64,000 bases of DNA from Methylovorus sp. MM2 (GCF_001648895.1 NZ_LXUF01000016.1:147033-211032), one strand, 5' to 3'; counted from the stretch's first letter, positions 1 to 10,861 are shown. The notes: generated by a model not told the origin, from the letters alone. Numbers and translations: made by a program.

Positions 1-77
1 AGCTATTTTAAAAAATATAAGCAATAAAATCTTAAGGGGCCAAAAGCCCTAATTATTAAAAAGAGCAGGATGGAAAA

Positions 78-443
78 ATGGCAAAAACAATTCTAGCTGT
101 AGATGACTCTGGATCACTGAGACAGATGGTGGCTTTTAGTCTCAATGCCGCGGGTTATCAGGTAATTGAGGCTGTGGATGGACAGGATGGATTGAATAAG
201 GCTAAAGACCAGATTGTTGACCTTGTGCTTACCGACCAGAACATGCCGAATATGGATGGCCTGACACTGATTAAGAGTCTTCGTGCGCTGGATACTTATA
301 AAACTGTTCCTATTTTGATGTTAACAACTGAGTCCAGTGATGAAATGAAAGCGCAGGGTCGAGCTGCCGGGGCTACTGGCTGGCTGGTTAAGCCTTTTGA
401 TCCTAAGAGATTGATCGATGTAGTAAAAAAAGTAATTGGTTGA
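78..443 (+). CDS. cheY: CheY-like chemotaxis response regulator (first copy)
   Basis: Single receiver domain of 121 residues. The acidic pair D9-D10, the phosphoacceptor D53, T83 and K105 (in LVKPFDP) are all present, so it should accept phosphate from CheA. It stands alone ahead of cheA, separated by about 85 bases, in the usual order cheY-cheA-cheW of betaproteobacterial chemotaxis operons. The second CheY of this cluster (9726-10124) sits next to cheZ and matches the E. coli residue numbering exactly, so that copy is more likely the motor-binding one; this first copy may be a phosphate sink or modulator. That split of roles is inference. AGAGCAGGA-like purine stretch precedes the ATG. Confidence 0.93.
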   Translation: MAKTILAVDDSGSLRQMVAFSLNAAGYQVIEAVDGQDGLNKAKDQIVDLVLTDQNMPNMDGLTLIKSLRALDTYKTVPILMLTTESSDEMKAQGRAAGATGWLVKPFDPKRLIDVVKKVIG

Positions 444-528
444 GTGCAGGGAATTATAAGAATAGCTGTGAATAACATGATGGATATAACGTTATCTACT
501 CAGCTGATAAAAGTAATGGAGGAGTGCC

Positions 529-2697
529 ATGACAATTGATATGAGTCAATTCTACGAAGTTTTCTTCGATGAATCTGACGAACTGCTGGCCGAGGCTGAG
601 CGCCTGTTGATGGCGTTGGACATAGAAAATCCTGATCCTGAAGACCTGAATGCGATTTTTCGTGCTGCCCATTCTATAAAGGGCGGTGCGGCTACCTTTG
701 GCATGACTGACATGACTGAAATCACGCATGTCCTTGAGAACTTGCTAGATAAGATCCGTAAGAATGAGATGGCATTGACCATGGAACATGTCGATGCTTT
801 TCTTGAAGCAAAAGACATTATCAAGATGCAGGTCGATGGTCACCGTTCTGGTGGAAAAGTAGACGAGGACGTTGTTTCTGAGATGAAGGCAAAGCTTCAA
901 CTTCTCTCGGAAAAGGGGACTAGTCCCGCTGTTGCTGCACCTGTTGTAGCGAAAGCAGCCCCAATTGTTGCGGCACCTGCCCCTGTAGCAGAAGTTATGC
1001 AACCTGCTGTAGCAATCCCTGAAGGCAGCAAGAAGTTTGTTATCGTACTGCCGGAATTATCTGAAAAAGATGTGAGCAATCTGGCCGACGAGCTTAGTTT
1101 GTTGGGCGATGTGACGCGTGTGAATGACGCAGAGAATAAAGTCTCACTGACTCTGATTACCGAAGAGGGTGCCGATGATATCGTGGCCATCTGTTCTTTT
1201 GTGCTTGATCCTGATGACCTGATCATCACCGAACAAACGGTAGATCAAGCTGTAGCGAAAGCATCTACAAATGTAGATGACGATGATGGTTTTGGGTTTT
1301 TCGAGCCTGTTGCTATAGCTCCCGTCGCTGCCGAGACTCAAGATGAGGGCTTCGGATTCTTCGAGCCTCTCGAAAATAAAGCGGCGATTGCGGATGTTGT
1401 CCCGAGTGATAGCACAACAGAAGCAAAACCTGCTGCCACACAGGTAGAGGCGAGCGTTGAAAAGTCAGCAGCACCTAAACGTGAAGCACCTAAACCAGTG
1501 GCGAGTGCTGAAACGACTTCGATTCGTGTCGGTATTGAAAAAGTGGATCAATTAATCAACCTAGTGGGTGAGTTGGTCATTACGCAGGCGATGATCGAAC
1601 AAAGAATCGGTGCTGTTGACCATGTGCTGGATGAGCGTTTGTTGAATAGTGTCAATCAACTCACCCGGAATACGCGCGACCTGCAAGAGGCCGTAATGTC
1701 TATCCGTATGATGCCGATGGATTATGTCTTCTCACGTTTCCCACGCATGGTGCGTGATCTGGCGACCAAGCTTGGCAAGAAAATCGAATTTGTCACGGAT
1801 GGCGCATCAACGGAGCTAGATAAAGGGTTGATCGAGCGTATCGTTGACCCATTGACGCACCTAGTACGTAACAGTATTGACCATGGTATTGAAAAGCCTG
1901 ATGTTCGTCTTGCTGCTGGTAAAAGTGAAGCCGGGCGTTTGGCATTATCTGCAAACCATCAAGGCGGTAATATCATCATTGAGGTCAGTGATGATGGTGG
2001 TGGGCTGAATCGTGAACGCATCCTGAACAAAGCTAAAAGTTCCGGCTTGCCTGTGACAGATACCATGCCCGATGCTGAGGTATGGCAACTGATCTTTGCT
2101 CCTGGCTTCTCTACCGCTGAAGCAGTGACAGATGTTTCGGGTCGCGGTGTTGGTATGGATGTTGTGAAGCGGAATATCACCGCCATGGGTGGCTCTGTTG
2201 ATATCAGGTCTGCTGAGGGGTTTGGTACTACCATCAGAATCGCGCTACCGTTAACGCTGGCTATTCTCGATGGCATGTCGATTAGTGTCGGCTCAGAGGT
2301 CTACATCCTGCCATTAAGTTACGTGATCGAATCTTTGCAGCCTGAAAGTGCCGATATTAAGGAAATCTCAGGTCAAGGCAGCGTCGTCAAGGTGCGGGAT
2401 GATTATGTGCCTATTATCCCATTGCACCAGATGTTCAATATCGAACCTAAATACACAGATCCTTCAAAAGGTATTCTCGTCGTATTGCAGGTTGAAGACC
2501 GAAAAGCTGCATTGTTTGTAGATGGTCTAGTTGGGCAGCAACAGGTAGTAGTGAAGAATCTCGAATCCAATTATCGCAAAGTCGCAGGAGTCTCCGGCGC
2601 CACCATCCTTGGAGATGGCAGTGTGTCGTTAATTCTTGACGTTTCCAACCTCTTACGTTCCAGTCGTCAGTTACATGCTGATACTGCAACACATTGA
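529..2697 (+). CDS. cheA: Chemotaxis histidine kinase CheA
   Basis: 722 residues, normal for CheA. Domains in order: Hpt with phosphorylated H48 (AAHSIKGG), an Ala/Pro-rich linker, a small alpha/beta region near residues 165-240 that may be the CheY/CheB-binding P2, a second low-complexity linker, dimerisation region from about 330 (SIRVGIEKVDQLINLVGE), HATPase with N box (HLVRNSIDHG), G1 (DDGGG) and G2 (GRGVGMD), then a C-terminal CheW-like domain. The linker carries the hexapeptide FGFFEP twice, at residues 255-260 and 275-280. It autophosphorylates in the receptor array and passes phosphate to CheY and CheB. A GGAGG ribosome site lies close upstream of the ATG. Confidence 0.97.
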   Translation: MTIDMSQFYEVFFDESDELLAEAERLLMALDIENPDPEDLNAIFRAAHSIKGGAATFGMTDMTEITHVLENLLDKIRKNEMALTMEHVDAFLEAKDIIKMQVDGHRSGGKVDEDVVSEMKAKLQLLSEKGTSPAVAAPVVAKAAPIVAAPAPVAEVMQPAVAIPEGSKKFVIVLPELSEKDVSNLADELSLLGDVTRVNDAENKVSLTLITEEGADDIVAICSFVLDPDDLIITEQTVDQAVAKASTNVDDDDGFGFFEPVAIAPVAAETQDEGFGFFEPLENKAAIADVVPSDSTTEAKPAATQVEASVEKSAAPKREAPKPVASAETTSIRVGIEKVDQLINLVGELVITQAMIEQRIGAVDHVLDERLLNSVNQLTRNTRDLQEAVMSIRMMPMDYVFSRFPRMVRDLATKLGKKIEFVTDGASTELDKGLIERIVDPLTHLVRNSIDHGIEKPDVRLAAGKSEAGRLALSANHQGGNIIIEVSDDGGGLNRERILNKAKSSGLPVTDTMPDAEVWQLIFAPGFSTAEAVTDVSGRGVGMDVVKRNITAMGGSVDIRSAEGFGTTIRIALPLTLAILDGMSISVGSEVYILPLSYVIESLQPESADIKEISGQGSVVKVRDDYVPIIPLHQMFNIEPKYTDPSKGILVVLQVEDRKAALFVDGLVGQQQVVVKNLESNYRKVAGVSGATILGDGSVSLILDVSNLLRSSRQLHADTATH

Positions 2698-2715
2698 AAT
2701 TGAAAGGGTATTTTT

Positions 2716-3228
2716 ATGCTAGAGGCAACTAAAGAGCAGTCGTCTGATAACCAGTTGCAATCCATGAGCGCGCGCGATAGCAATGAGTTTCTCGCATTTA
2801 CTTTAGGGAATGAAGAGTACGGTATCGAGATTCTGAAAGTACAGGAAATCCGCGGTTACGAAAGTGTTACGCGTATTGCCAACTCTCCAGATTATATTAA
2901 AGGTGTGATCAATCTGCGCGGCATCATCATTCCGATTGTCGATATGCGCATTCGTTTTAACCTTGGCAACCCGACTTATGATGACTTTACGGTTGTCATC
3001 ATTCTGAATATCAATGGCCGTGTGATGGGAATGGTGGTAGATAGCGTTTCAGATGTGACAACACTTGCACCGAGCCAGATCAAGCCAGCACCTGAAATGG
3101 GGTCGGTATTGAATGCAGCCTATCTTATTGGATTAGGAACCCTAGATGACAGAATGCTGATTCTGATCGATATTGATAAGTTGATGTCGAGCTCGGAGAT
3201 CGGATTGATAGAGCAGTTAACGAGTTAA
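2716..3228 (+). CDS. cheW: Chemotaxis coupling protein CheW
   Basis: 170 residues with one CheW/SH3-like domain from about residue 24 (FLAFTLGNEEYGIEILKVQEI) through the conserved VINLRGIIIPIVD segment. It has no receiver domain, so it is CheW and not CheV. It bridges receptors and CheA at the cell pole. It follows cheA by 18 bases and precedes the first receptor by 90 bases, consistent with one transcript. Confidence 0.96.
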   Translation: MLEATKEQSSDNQLQSMSARDSNEFLAFTLGNEEYGIEILKVQEIRGYESVTRIANSPDYIKGVINLRGIIIPIVDMRIRFNLGNPTYDDFTVVIILNINGRVMGMVVDSVSDVTTLAPSQIKPAPEMGSVLNAAYLIGLGTLDDRMLILIDIDKLMSSSEIGLIEQLTS

Positions 3229-3250
3229 AAATAAAAAGCACCAATACCAA

Positions 3251-3278
3251 TAAATATGTGATGTCGCTGGGCTGATAA
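3251..3278 (+). promoter_or_regulatory. Possible sigma-28 (FliA) promoter before the first receptor
   Basis: TAAA at 3251-3254, a 16-base spacer, and GCTGATAA at 3271-3278. The consensus is TAAA-N15-GCCGATAA, so the -10 box matches 7 of 8 and the spacer is one base long. It lies 40 bases before the receptor start. Motif match only. Confidence 0.45.
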
Positions 3279-3318
3279 CGCCAGACAAATCGCAAAATAT
3301 ACTTAAATTGAGGATGAT

Positions 3319-4944
3319 ATGAAGATACTTAACCCACTGATCAACTTTATGTACAACCAAAAAATCACTCGCAGATTAGTGATTGGTTTCGGTGTGGTCA
3401 TCGCACTGACTGTGTTGATGGGAGTGGTCAGCATCTCACTATTGCATGCGAGTAGTAAAAGAACCGATACCATCGTGAAAGATGAGTTCGAGAAACAGCT
3501 GCTTGTCGCAAAGTGGCATCACTTGGCTGAGGTAAATGCTGTGAATAATACAGCCTACTTCAATAATAGGGATGCAAGATACGAAGACTTCTACCGTAAC
3601 GAGATATCTGCAGTAACAGCCAAGATCAACGACGTTGAGAAACAATTAGAAGCGATAACGCAAGGTGATGAATATAAGCCTTTTCTGGAAGATATTGCAG
3701 CTAAGCGTGTTGCCTATAGAAAGTCACGAGAGACGGCTTTTAGCATAAAGGATGCGACGCTTGCCGACAAAGTTTCACCGGAATTGGTGGCTCAGAATGA
3801 GAGAATCTTAGGAGAGGTTCTGGAGAAAGAGCTTAACCCTAAAAAACTGGCATATCTTGATGCTATCCAGAAACTTAATGATACCGTGTATGAAAGAATG
3901 CAAGTCACTGCCGCGGATGACTCAAAAGCAACGCATGGTGGTGTACGCACCATGATCATTATTTTGGTTATCTCAGTATTGCTTGGCCTTGTATTTGCCC
4001 GTGTTATCAATGTTTCGATTATTGAACCTATCAATTATGCAATCCGCGTGGTTAGCCGTGTTGAGCGTGGTGATCTTGCTAAACGTAGTAATGACCTGAT
4101 CGATATGATCGATTCTAATGCTCAGGATGAACCAGGGCGTTTGTTGGTTGGTATCCGTAATATGACAGAGGAGCTACGTCAACTGGTGGGCGAGGTGCGT
4201 ATTAGTAGCGATGCGATGTTGGTTGCAACGAGCGAGATTGCCAGTGGTAACTCTGATTTGTCTTCACGTACTGAATCCCAAGCCTCAAGCCTTGAAGAGA
4301 CAGCAAGCTCTATGGAGGAGTTAACCTCGACAGTTCGTCAGAATGCCGACAATGCACGTCAGGCGAATCAGTTGGTCATCAGTGCTTCTGAATCTGCGGT
4401 CAAAGGCGGTGACGTTGTGAGTCAGGTGGTTGATACCATGGGCTCAATTAAAGATAGCTCCCGCAAGATCGTCGATATCATTGGTGTGATTGATGGTATT
4501 GCGTTCCAAACCAATATTCTTGCCTTGAATGCTGCTGTCGAGGCAGCACGTGCGGGTGAGCAAGGCCGTGGTTTCGCTGTTGTAGCATCAGAAGTGCGTA
4601 ACCTCGCACAACGTTCTGCTGCGGCTGCTAAAGAGATTAAAGGCCTGATTGGTGATTCAGTCGAGAAGGTTGAGTTGGGTAACCGATTGGTAGATGAGGC
4701 TGGCGCCACGATGCATGACATCGTGACTTCGGTTAAACGTGTTGCCGATATCATGGGTGAGATCACCTCTGCAAGTCAAGAGCAAAGCTCTGGCATCGAA
4801 CAAGTGAATCTAGCGGTTGTGCAGATGGATGAAATGACGCAACAAAACGCTGCGTTAGTAGAACAAGCCGCTGCTGCTGCTGAAAGCCTAGAAGATCAAG
4901 CACATAAGCTTTCTGCGACTGTCAGTGTGTTTAAAATGAGCTAA
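3319..4944 (+). CDS. Methyl-accepting chemotaxis protein, periplasmic four-helix type
   Basis: 541 residues. TM1 about 19-43, a roughly 165-residue periplasmic helical sensor domain, TM2 about 211-230, a HAMP segment, and a C-terminal signalling coiled coil whose hairpin tip ([20 protein letters not shown], from about 391) is the CheA/CheW contact. The C terminus ends VSVFKMS and lacks the xWxxF pentapeptide used to tether CheR/CheB. It is located between cheW and the PAS-type receptor. The ligand cannot be read from sequence. Confidence 0.93.
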   Translation: MKILNPLINFMYNQKITRRLVIGFGVVIALTVLMGVVSISLLHASSKRTDTIVKDEFEKQLLVAKWHHLAEVNAVNNTAYFNNRDARYEDFYRNEISAVTAKINDVEKQLEAITQGDEYKPFLEDIAAKRVAYRKSRETAFSIKDATLADKVSPELVAQNERILGEVLEKELNPKKLAYLDAIQKLNDTVYERMQVTAADDSKATHGGVRTMIIILVISVLLGLVFARVINVSIIEPINYAIRVVSRVERGDLAKRSNDLIDMIDSNAQDEPGRLLVGIRNMTEELRQLVGEVRISSDAMLVATSEIASGNSDLSSRTESQASSLEETASSMEELTSTVRQNADNARQANQLVISASESAVKGGDVVSQVVDTMGSIKDSSRKIVDIIGVIDGIAFQTNILALNAAVEAARAGEQGRGFAVVASEVRNLAQRSAAAAKEIKGLIGDSVEKVELGNRLVDEAGATMHDIVTSVKRVADIMGEITSASQEQSSGIEQVNLAVVQMDEMTQQNAALVEQAAAAAESLEDQAHKLSATVSVFKMS

Positions 4945-5094
4945 TAGTTTTTCAGGAAATTACAACGATATTTCAGGAGTGGGCTATATCAGGTAGGTGT
5001 TATACAAGATTAAGTTAAGCAGGCCGGATTAAAGTTTGCAATGTTATTACCAATGCGGCAATAGACCACATGGTAAATCTGAGGAGATATCAAC

Positions 5095-6873
5095 ATGCGC
5101 TTGAATATGCCAGTAACGAATGTCGAGTATGTATTAGAACCAGGTGACTCCATTGTTTCCATGACTGATTTACAAGGCAATATCAGTTATGTGAATCAGG
5201 AATTCATCATAGCAAGTGGATTCAGTGTCGAGGAGTTGATCGGTGCCCCACAGAATATCGTGCGACATCCTGAGATGCCTGTGGAAGCTTTTGCTGACAT
5301 GTGGCGAACCTTGAAGTTAGGTTTGCCATGGACAGGGATGGTGAAAAACCGGCGCAAGAATGGCGATTATTATTGGGTGTTGGCAAATGCAACCCCCATT
5401 AGAGAACAAGGTGCGGTGATCGGTTACATGTCTGTGAGGACGAAACCCACCGCCAAACAGATTACAGATGCAACAGGGATTTATGCCAAGTTGCGCGAAA
5501 GCAAGCACCATGGATTAGAGCTCCGCCATGGAGAAGTACTAAAAACTGATATTTTTTCTAAAATAGCTAGGGTATTTAATATGACTTTGAAAACACGAAT
5601 TACGGCTTCTACTCTGGTGGTTGTGCTAGCTATGCTGATCACGGTAGCTGCTTCCGTATATCAGTTTGGTACGATATATGTGCTGGTGAGCGCGGCGATT
5701 GCTGTCGCTGTTGCTATTGCGTTGTCGGTATCTCTTGGTAAAACTGTCATTGAGCCATTGAAAGAAGCCACGACTATCGCCAATGCGATTGCAAGCGGTG
5801 ATCTTTCCAGCAAAGTCAGCAATGCAAAAAATGATGAGACAGGCCAGTTGCTTCGTGCCTTGAACCAGATGAACGTGAATCTGGTTTCAATCGTCTCTGA
5901 TGTGCGTAGCAATGTAGATCGCATCAATGTCGGTGTGAGTGAGATCGCCAATGGGAATAGTGATCTTTCTGCGCGCACCGAGTCGCAAGCCAGCTCCTTG
6001 CAGGAAACAGCAAGCTCTATGGAAGAACTTGCATCTACCGTTAAGCAGAATGCGGATAATGCACGTCAGGCTAATCAACTTGTGATCTCGGCCTCAAGTG
6101 TTGCCTCTAAGGGGGGTACGGTCATCAATGAAGTGATGACCAAGATGGATTCGATCAGTGAGTCTGCCAAAAAGATCGCCGATATTATTGGTGTGATTGA
6201 TGGCATTGCATTCCAAACCAACATTCTTGCCTTGAACGCAGCAGTTGAGGCTGCACGGGCAGGTGAGCAAGGTCGTGGTTTTGCTGTTGTGGCTTCTGAA
6301 GTGCGCAATCTTGCACATCGATCAGCGGCAGCGGCAAAAGAGATCAAAGGCTTGATTACAGACTCTGTAGAGCGTGTCGAGGCTGGTGTGAGTCTAGTGG
6401 ACCAAGCCGGTAAGACCATGAGTGAGATCGTTGCGTCTGTAAACGGTGTAACCGATATTATGGGCGAGATATCCGCCGCTTCTAGTGAACAAAGTTCTGG
6501 CATTGATCAAGTTAATCGGGCTGTGGCCGAAATGGATGAAGTCACTCAGCGCAATGCCGCACTTGTTGAACAAGCCGCTGCTGCTGCTGAAGCGCTCAAA
6601 GAAGATGCTGAGCATCTCGAGCAAGCTGTCAGTGTATTCAAGATTGCTGGCGCACCAGCAATGAAATCCGCTCCAACACCAAAGGCTGCACCGACAGAAG
6701 CTCGAGCAACAGCTTCTCCTAAACTCAATACAGTGACAAGCCCTGCTAAGCCGGCACTTAAGAAACCGGTAGCTTCGCCAAAACCAACAGCAAAACAATT
6801 ACCAAGTGCGCCGTCGAGCTCACAAAAGGTAATGAACACGGATATCTCTGGGGACGACTGGGAAGAGTTTTAA
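5095..6873 (+). CDS. Aer-like PAS-containing chemoreceptor with CheR/CheB docking tail
   Basis: 592 residues. An N-terminal PAS domain (about 15-120: [14 protein letters not shown] ... GYMSVRTKP) lies in the cytoplasm, followed by a membrane hairpin near 163-210, HAMP and the methyl-accepting signalling domain (tip near 368-403). This is the Aer layout, in which the PAS domain usually binds FAD and senses redox or energy state; cofactor identity is inferred. After an Ala/Pro/Lys-rich flexible tail (about 520-580) it ends in DWEEF, an xWxxF pentapeptide that in enterics binds CheR and CheB. It is the only receptor in the window with that tail and it sits directly before cheR. Confidence 0.92.
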   Translation: MRLNMPVTNVEYVLEPGDSIVSMTDLQGNISYVNQEFIIASGFSVEELIGAPQNIVRHPEMPVEAFADMWRTLKLGLPWTGMVKNRRKNGDYYWVLANATPIREQGAVIGYMSVRTKPTAKQITDATGIYAKLRESKHHGLELRHGEVLKTDIFSKIARVFNMTLKTRITASTLVVVLAMLITVAASVYQFGTIYVLVSAAIAVAVAIALSVSLGKTVIEPLKEATTIANAIASGDLSSKVSNAKNDETGQLLRALNQMNVNLVSIVSDVRSNVDRINVGVSEIANGNSDLSARTESQASSLQETASSMEELASTVKQNADNARQANQLVISASSVASKGGTVINEVMTKMDSISESAKKIADIIGVIDGIAFQTNILALNAAVEAARAGEQGRGFAVVASEVRNLAHRSAAAAKEIKGLITDSVERVEAGVSLVDQAGKTMSEIVASVNGVTDIMGEISAASSEQSSGIDQVNRAVAEMDEVTQRNAALVEQAAAAAEALKEDAEHLEQAVSVFKIAGAPAMKSAPTPKAAPTEARATASPKLNTVTSPAKPALKKPVASPKPTAKQLPSAPSSSQKVMNTDISGDDWEEF

Positions 6874-6889
6874 ACGTTAATCTGTAAAT

Positions 6890-6912
6890 GGCATCTATGA
6901 AGATGCCTTTAT
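6890..6912 (+). terminator. Weak hairpin after the PAS receptor
   Basis: GGCATCT (6890-6896), loop ATGA, AGATGCC (6901-6907), then TTTAT. The short stem and short T run suggest at most partial termination between receptor and cheR. Confidence 0.35.
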
Positions 6913-6959
6913 AGCGAGATGTTTAATGTGCGCCAAATCAGTAAGTTTTTAGAGAATGC

Positions 6960-7844
6960 TTGGATAGTATGAGTGCTGGCGGCAATAAAGAGTTTGAGTT
7001 CAATAAACACGATTTTTCTCGTGTGCAGAAGATCATCTATCAGGCAGCAGGTATTGCCTTAGCGGATACAAAGCATGAGATGGTCTACAGCAGGCTTGCG
7101 CGCAGGTTGCGTGCAACCGGTATTGCCAGTTTTCAAGCGTATCTCGATTATCTGGAGTCATCTAAAGACGAGACAGAGTGGGAGGCATTCACGAATGCAT
7201 TAACCACGAACCTGACTTCATTTTTTAGAGAGTCTCATCACTTTCCTATTTTGGCTGAACATGTGAAAAAGGCTAAAGCGCCGATTTCCATATGGTGTTC
7301 GGCCAGCTCTACCGGTGAAGAGCCTTATACGATCGCCATGACGGTATGTGAGGCTTTCGGCACATTAACTCCCCCCGTTGAGATCATTGCAACCGACATA
7401 GATACCAATGTGCTTGCTACTGCAGCTAGCGGAGTCTATCCATTCGATCGTGTCGAGAAATTATCTCCTGAACGACTAAAAAAATTCTTTTTAAAAGGCA
7501 GTGGCGCGAATGATGGCATGGTGCGCGTCCGCGATGAACTTCGCAAGCTGATCACTTTCAAGCCATTGAATCTGCTTAGTAATGGCTGGCCAGTCAGTGG
7601 ACCTTTTGACGTGATCTTTTGTCGAAATGTGATGATCTATTTCGATAAGCCAACGCAATCGGTCATTTTGAAAAAATTCGCTCCGTTGATGAAGCCGGAT
7701 GGCCTTTTGTTTGCAGGACATTCAGAGAATTTCTTGTATGTGACCGATGCATTCAAGCTACGCGGAAAAACGGTGTATGAGTTGAATTTCGAGGGTGCCG
7801 CAGGTTTGAAACGTGTACCCATTAATAAAGATGGGAAGAAATAG
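6960..7844 (+). CDS. cheR: Chemotaxis protein methyltransferase CheR
   Basis: About 290 residues. The N-terminal helical CheR domain (FTNALTTNLTSFFRESHHFP) is followed by a SAM-binding Rossmann fold with SASSTGEEPYTIAM, ATDIDTNVL and CRNVMIYFD. It methylates receptor glutamates for adaptation. The 6960 start is a TTG; an ATG three codons later (6969) gives 291 residues and is equally plausible, as neither has a strong ribosome site. It is followed two bases later by cheD. Confidence 0.95.
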   Translation: MDSMSAGGNKEFEFNKHDFSRVQKIIYQAAGIALADTKHEMVYSRLARRLRATGIASFQAYLDYLESSKDETEWEAFTNALTTNLTSFFRESHHFPILAEHVKKAKAPISIWCSASSTGEEPYTIAMTVCEAFGTLTPPVEIIATDIDTNVLATAASGVYPFDRVEKLSPERLKKFFLKGSGANDGMVRVRDELRKLITFKPLNLLSNGWPVSGPFDVIFCRNVMIYFDKPTQSVILKKFAPLMKPDGLLFAGHSENFLYVTDAFKLRGKTVYELNFEGAAGLKRVPINKDGKK

Positions 7845-7846
7845 CC

Positions 7847-8455
7847 ATGGCTACCTCCATCGAAGAACAATTCGCTACCAATCTTTATTTCGATAAGACA
7901 TTCAATTGCGAAGCGGCCAAGATATTGCCTGGCGAGTATTACACTACGGATAAAGATATGGTGATTGTCACGGTACTTGGCTCCTGTGTCTCGGCTTGTA
8001 TTCGTGACAAGATATCCGGCATTGGCGGCATGAATCATTTTATGTTGCCAGATGGTGGAGTCGACCCTGATAGCGTGGTTTCAGAATCCATGCGTTATGG
8101 TACTTATGCCATGGAAATCTTGATCAACCAATTACTCAAAGGCGGCGCACGGCGTGAGAACCTTGAAGCCAAGATATTTGGCGGCGGTAATGTATTGCAA
8201 GGTTTTACTGCGATTAACGTAGGTGAAAAAAATGCACAATTCGTGCGTAAATACCTTAAAAACGAAAATATACGGGTCATGGGTGAAGATTTGAATGATG
8301 TTTACCCGCGCAAAGTGTATTTTTTCCCAAAAACGGGTAGGGTACTGGTTAAAAAACTCAAACAGATGAATAACTACACCGTTGTGCAGCGTGAAAAGAG
8401 TTACGCAGACAAATTGCAGACCAATACGGTGGCTGGTGATGTTGAGTTATTTTAA
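7847..8455 (+). CDS. cheD: Receptor glutamine deamidase CheD
   Basis: 202 residues. The catalytic cysteine C47 lies in VLGSCVSACIRD and the histidine H64 in GGMNHFMLPD, both hallmarks of CheD. It deamidates receptor glutamines so that CheR can methylate them. The ATG follows the cheR stop by two bases, and cheB follows 44 bases later, giving the usual cheR-cheD-cheB order. Confidence 0.96.
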   Translation: MATSIEEQFATNLYFDKTFNCEAAKILPGEYYTTDKDMVIVTVLGSCVSACIRDKISGIGGMNHFMLPDGGVDPDSVVSESMRYGTYAMEILINQLLKGGARRENLEAKIFGGGNVLQGFTAINVGEKNAQFVRKYLKNENIRVMGEDLNDVYPRKVYFFPKTGRVLVKKLKQMNNYTVVQREKSYADKLQTNTVAGDVELF

Positions 8456-8499
8456 ATACTGTGATGTCATAAACAAGAAAAAATAAGAAAGATCACGCA

Positions 8500-9576
8500 A
8501 TGACAATCAAGGTTTTAATTGTTGATGACTCAGCCTTAATCAGAAGTCTTCTGACCGAAATCATCAGGGAACAGCCCGATATGGAAGTGGTCGGTGCCGC
8601 GCCCGATCCTATCATTGCACGGGAAATGATCAAGCAGACTAATCCTGATGTATTGACGCTGGATGTTGAAATGCCGCGTATGGATGGTTTGGATTTTCTC
8701 GAGCGGCTGATGCGCTTGCGTCCTATGCCTGTCGTCATGGTATCGACGCTGACAGAACGAGGGTCTGAGATCACCATGAAAGCCTTGGAATTAGGCGCTG
8801 TCGATTTCTTGGCCAAACCCAAACTCGCCATTGCCGAAGGTATGCGTGAGTATAGCGAGCTCATTGCTTACAAAATCCGCACAGCTTCACAAGCAAAAAT
8901 ATGGGCACGGACACTCCCTAGCAAGACAGCAGATGCAAGCCCGAACATATTGCCAGCGGTGGGTAATAATCTTATTAGTAGTGAGAAGTTGATTATTGTT
9001 GGCGCATCGACTGGCGGTACTGAGGCAATTAAGGCGTTCCTAGTACAAATGCCATCAGATTGCCCCGGCATTTTAATCACCCAGCATATGCCGGCAGGTT
9101 TTACGCAATCGTTTGCTAAACGGCTCGACTCTTTATGCAAGATATCCGTCAATGAAGCACACGGGGGAGAGCGTATTCTTCCAGGGCATGCCTATATCGC
9201 GCCTGGTGGAGATTCACATCTATTACTCAATCGTAGTGGCGCAAATTATGTCACCAAACTTGAGCAGAGCGAACCTGTGAATCGACACAGGCCATCAGTC
9301 GATGTATTGTTTGAGTCGGCTGCTACTTATGGCGGCAAGAACTGTGTCGGTGTTATCTTGACCGGTATGGGCAAGGACGGTGCAGCGGGAATGCTTAAGA
9401 TGAAGCAGGCCGGTGCCTATAATTTTGCACAGGATGAAGCAAGCTGTGTGGTATTTGGTATGCCACGCGAGGCAATTGCAGCAGGTGGGGTCGATGATGT
9501 TGGCCCGATACAAGAGCTGCCGGGAAGAGTGCTACGGCATCTGGCCGAACATGGCACTAGATCTCTTCGTGTTTAA
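8500..9576 (+). CDS. cheB: Chemotaxis methylesterase/glutaminase CheB
   Basis: 358 residues. Receiver domain with D10 and phosphoacceptor D55 ([12 protein letters not shown]), a linker near 130-160, and a methylesterase domain with the triad S170 (GASTGG), H196 (ITQHMPAG) and D293 (GMGKDG). Phosphorylation by CheA activates demethylation of receptors. Confidence 0.97.
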   Translation: MTIKVLIVDDSALIRSLLTEIIREQPDMEVVGAAPDPIIAREMIKQTNPDVLTLDVEMPRMDGLDFLERLMRLRPMPVVMVSTLTERGSEITMKALELGAVDFLAKPKLAIAEGMREYSELIAYKIRTASQAKIWARTLPSKTADASPNILPAVGNNLISSEKLIIVGASTGGTEAIKAFLVQMPSDCPGILITQHMPAGFTQSFAKRLDSLCKISVNEAHGGERILPGHAYIAPGGDSHLLLNRSGANYVTKLEQSEPVNRHRPSVDVLFESAATYGGKNCVGVILTGMGKDGAAGMLKMKQAGAYNFAQDEASCVVFGMPREAIAAGGVDDVGPIQELPGRVLRHLAEHGTRSLRV

Positions 9577-9725
9577 TGTTATGTTGTATGTGAGCCATAG
9601 CGTTTGCTAAAAGTTTTTGATATTGCTAGATGGCTGAACTACTAGATAGATTAAGTATGTAAGCTATCATTGATTCAAATGACGCAGTAATTTAAGATAA
9701 ATTGATATTTGAGATGGAGTAATAG

Positions 9726-10124
9726 ATGGCAAGTCCTGATACTAAATTTTTAGTGGTTGATGATTTCTCCACTATGCGCAGGATTGTAAGAAATCTGCTG
9801 AAAGAGTTGGGTTATTCCAATGTCGATGAAGCTGAAGATGGCGTGATGGCATTGAGTAAGCTTCGCGCGGGCAGCTTCGATTTTGTGATCTCAGACTGGA
9901 ATATGCCGAATATGGATGGCCTCACCATGTTGCAGACCATTCGTGCTGACCCGGTGTTATCCGCATTGCCCGTATTGATGGTGACTGCAGAAGCGAAAAA
10001 AGAAAACATTATCGCAGCGGCGCAAGCAGGCGCGAACGGCTATGTGGTCAAACCATTTACTGCAGCCACCTTAGACGAGAAATTATCGAAGATATTTGAA
10101 AAGCTGGGAAAAGCAGGCGCCTGA
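9726..10124 (+). CDS. cheY: Chemotaxis response regulator CheY (motor-type copy)
   Basis: 132-residue receiver with D12, D13, D57, T87 and K109, the same numbering as E. coli CheY, and the motif [13 protein letters not shown] seen in motor-binding CheY proteins. It precedes cheZ with only one base between stop and next ATG, so kinase output and phosphatase are translated together. Confidence 0.96.
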   Translation: MASPDTKFLVVDDFSTMRRIVRNLLKELGYSNVDEAEDGVMALSKLRAGSFDFVISDWNMPNMDGLTMLQTIRADPVLSALPVLMVTAEAKKENIIAAAQAGANGYVVKPFTAATLDEKLSKIFEKLGKAGA

Positions 10125-10125
10125 T

Positions 10126-10791
10126 ATGAGTGATGAATCCATGCAGTCTGCTGTGGCAAGCGAGGCATCATCCAGCCAGATTCCGCAAGAAGAAGTACTT
10201 GCGCGTATCGGTCACTTAACGAGAAATCTACACGATAGCCTGCGTGAACTGGGTTTTGATAAATTGCTTGAAACCGCGGCTAATGATATTCCCGATGCTC
10301 GTGATCGCTTGATGTATGTGGCCAGAATGACAGAACAAGCGGCGGATCGTGTGCTGAATGCGACTGACATTGCAAACCCGCTGCAAGATAAAATCGCTGA
10401 AGGCGCGATGGACCTGCATCAGCAATGGCAAGAGGTGCTGGCTGTTCCTTCATTAAAAAGTGAATATGACCGCGTAGCGAATCAAACCTTGTTATATCTC
10501 GATCAATCCATACAGAACACGGATTTAACCAAGCAGCAACTGATGGATATTATGATGGCGCAGGACTTTCAGGATCTGACAGGCCAAGTTATCAAAAAAG
10601 TCACGGAAATTGCGCAAGATATAGAAAAACAACTCGTTCAGGTGCTAGTGGATTTTAGCCCTGCCACTACTAAAAAAGAAGACAAGAATAGTGGCCTGAT
10701 GAATGGCCCGCAAATAGCGCCGGAAAAAACTGTGGATGTTGTTGCAAGCCAAGAGCAGGTAGATGACCTTCTGGATAGTTTAGGGTTCTAG
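10126..10791 (+). CDS. cheZ: CheY-P phosphatase CheZ
   Basis: 221 residues from the ATG at 10126. A longer reading from a TTG at 10096 would run inside cheY and is rejected. The long helical body contains the catalytic stretch AQDFQDLTGQVIKKV with the active glutamine, and the protein ends with the CheY-binding helix QVDDLLDSLGF. CheZ restores CheY to the unphosphorylated state. It closes the operon: a strong terminator begins 33 bases after the stop. Confidence 0.95.
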   Translation: MSDESMQSAVASEASSSQIPQEEVLARIGHLTRNLHDSLRELGFDKLLETAANDIPDARDRLMYVARMTEQAADRVLNATDIANPLQDKIAEGAMDLHQQWQEVLAVPSLKSEYDRVANQTLLYLDQSIQNTDLTKQQLMDIMMAQDFQDLTGQVIKKVTEIAQDIEKQLVQVLVDFSPATTKKEDKNSGLMNGPQIAPEKTVDVVASQEQVDDLLDSLGF

Positions 10792-10823
10792 CCAGATATC
10801 AATAGCACAAGAGTCTAATAAAT

Positions 10824-10861
10824 AAAAAAGCCATTATCAGATACTGATAATGGCTTTTTTA
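10824..10861 (+). terminator. Rho-independent terminator of the chemotaxis operon
   Basis: A perfect 17-bp inverted repeat (10824-10840 with 10844-10860) has a three-base loop and ends in six T residues. Because the stem starts with six A residues it would also work in the opposite direction. Confidence 0.95.

Noticed and set aside
1..77. Hairpin near 37-50 as terminator of an upstream gene
   Set aside because: Short stem with a bulge and no T run; the upstream gene is outside the window.
5030..5062. FliA promoter before the PAS receptor (TAAAGTTT at 5030)
   Set aside because: No GCCGATAA-like -10 box occurs at the required distance.
10096..10125. Longer cheZ start at TTG 10096
   Set aside because: It would lie inside cheY; the ATG at 10126 directly after the cheY stop gives the normal CheZ N terminus.
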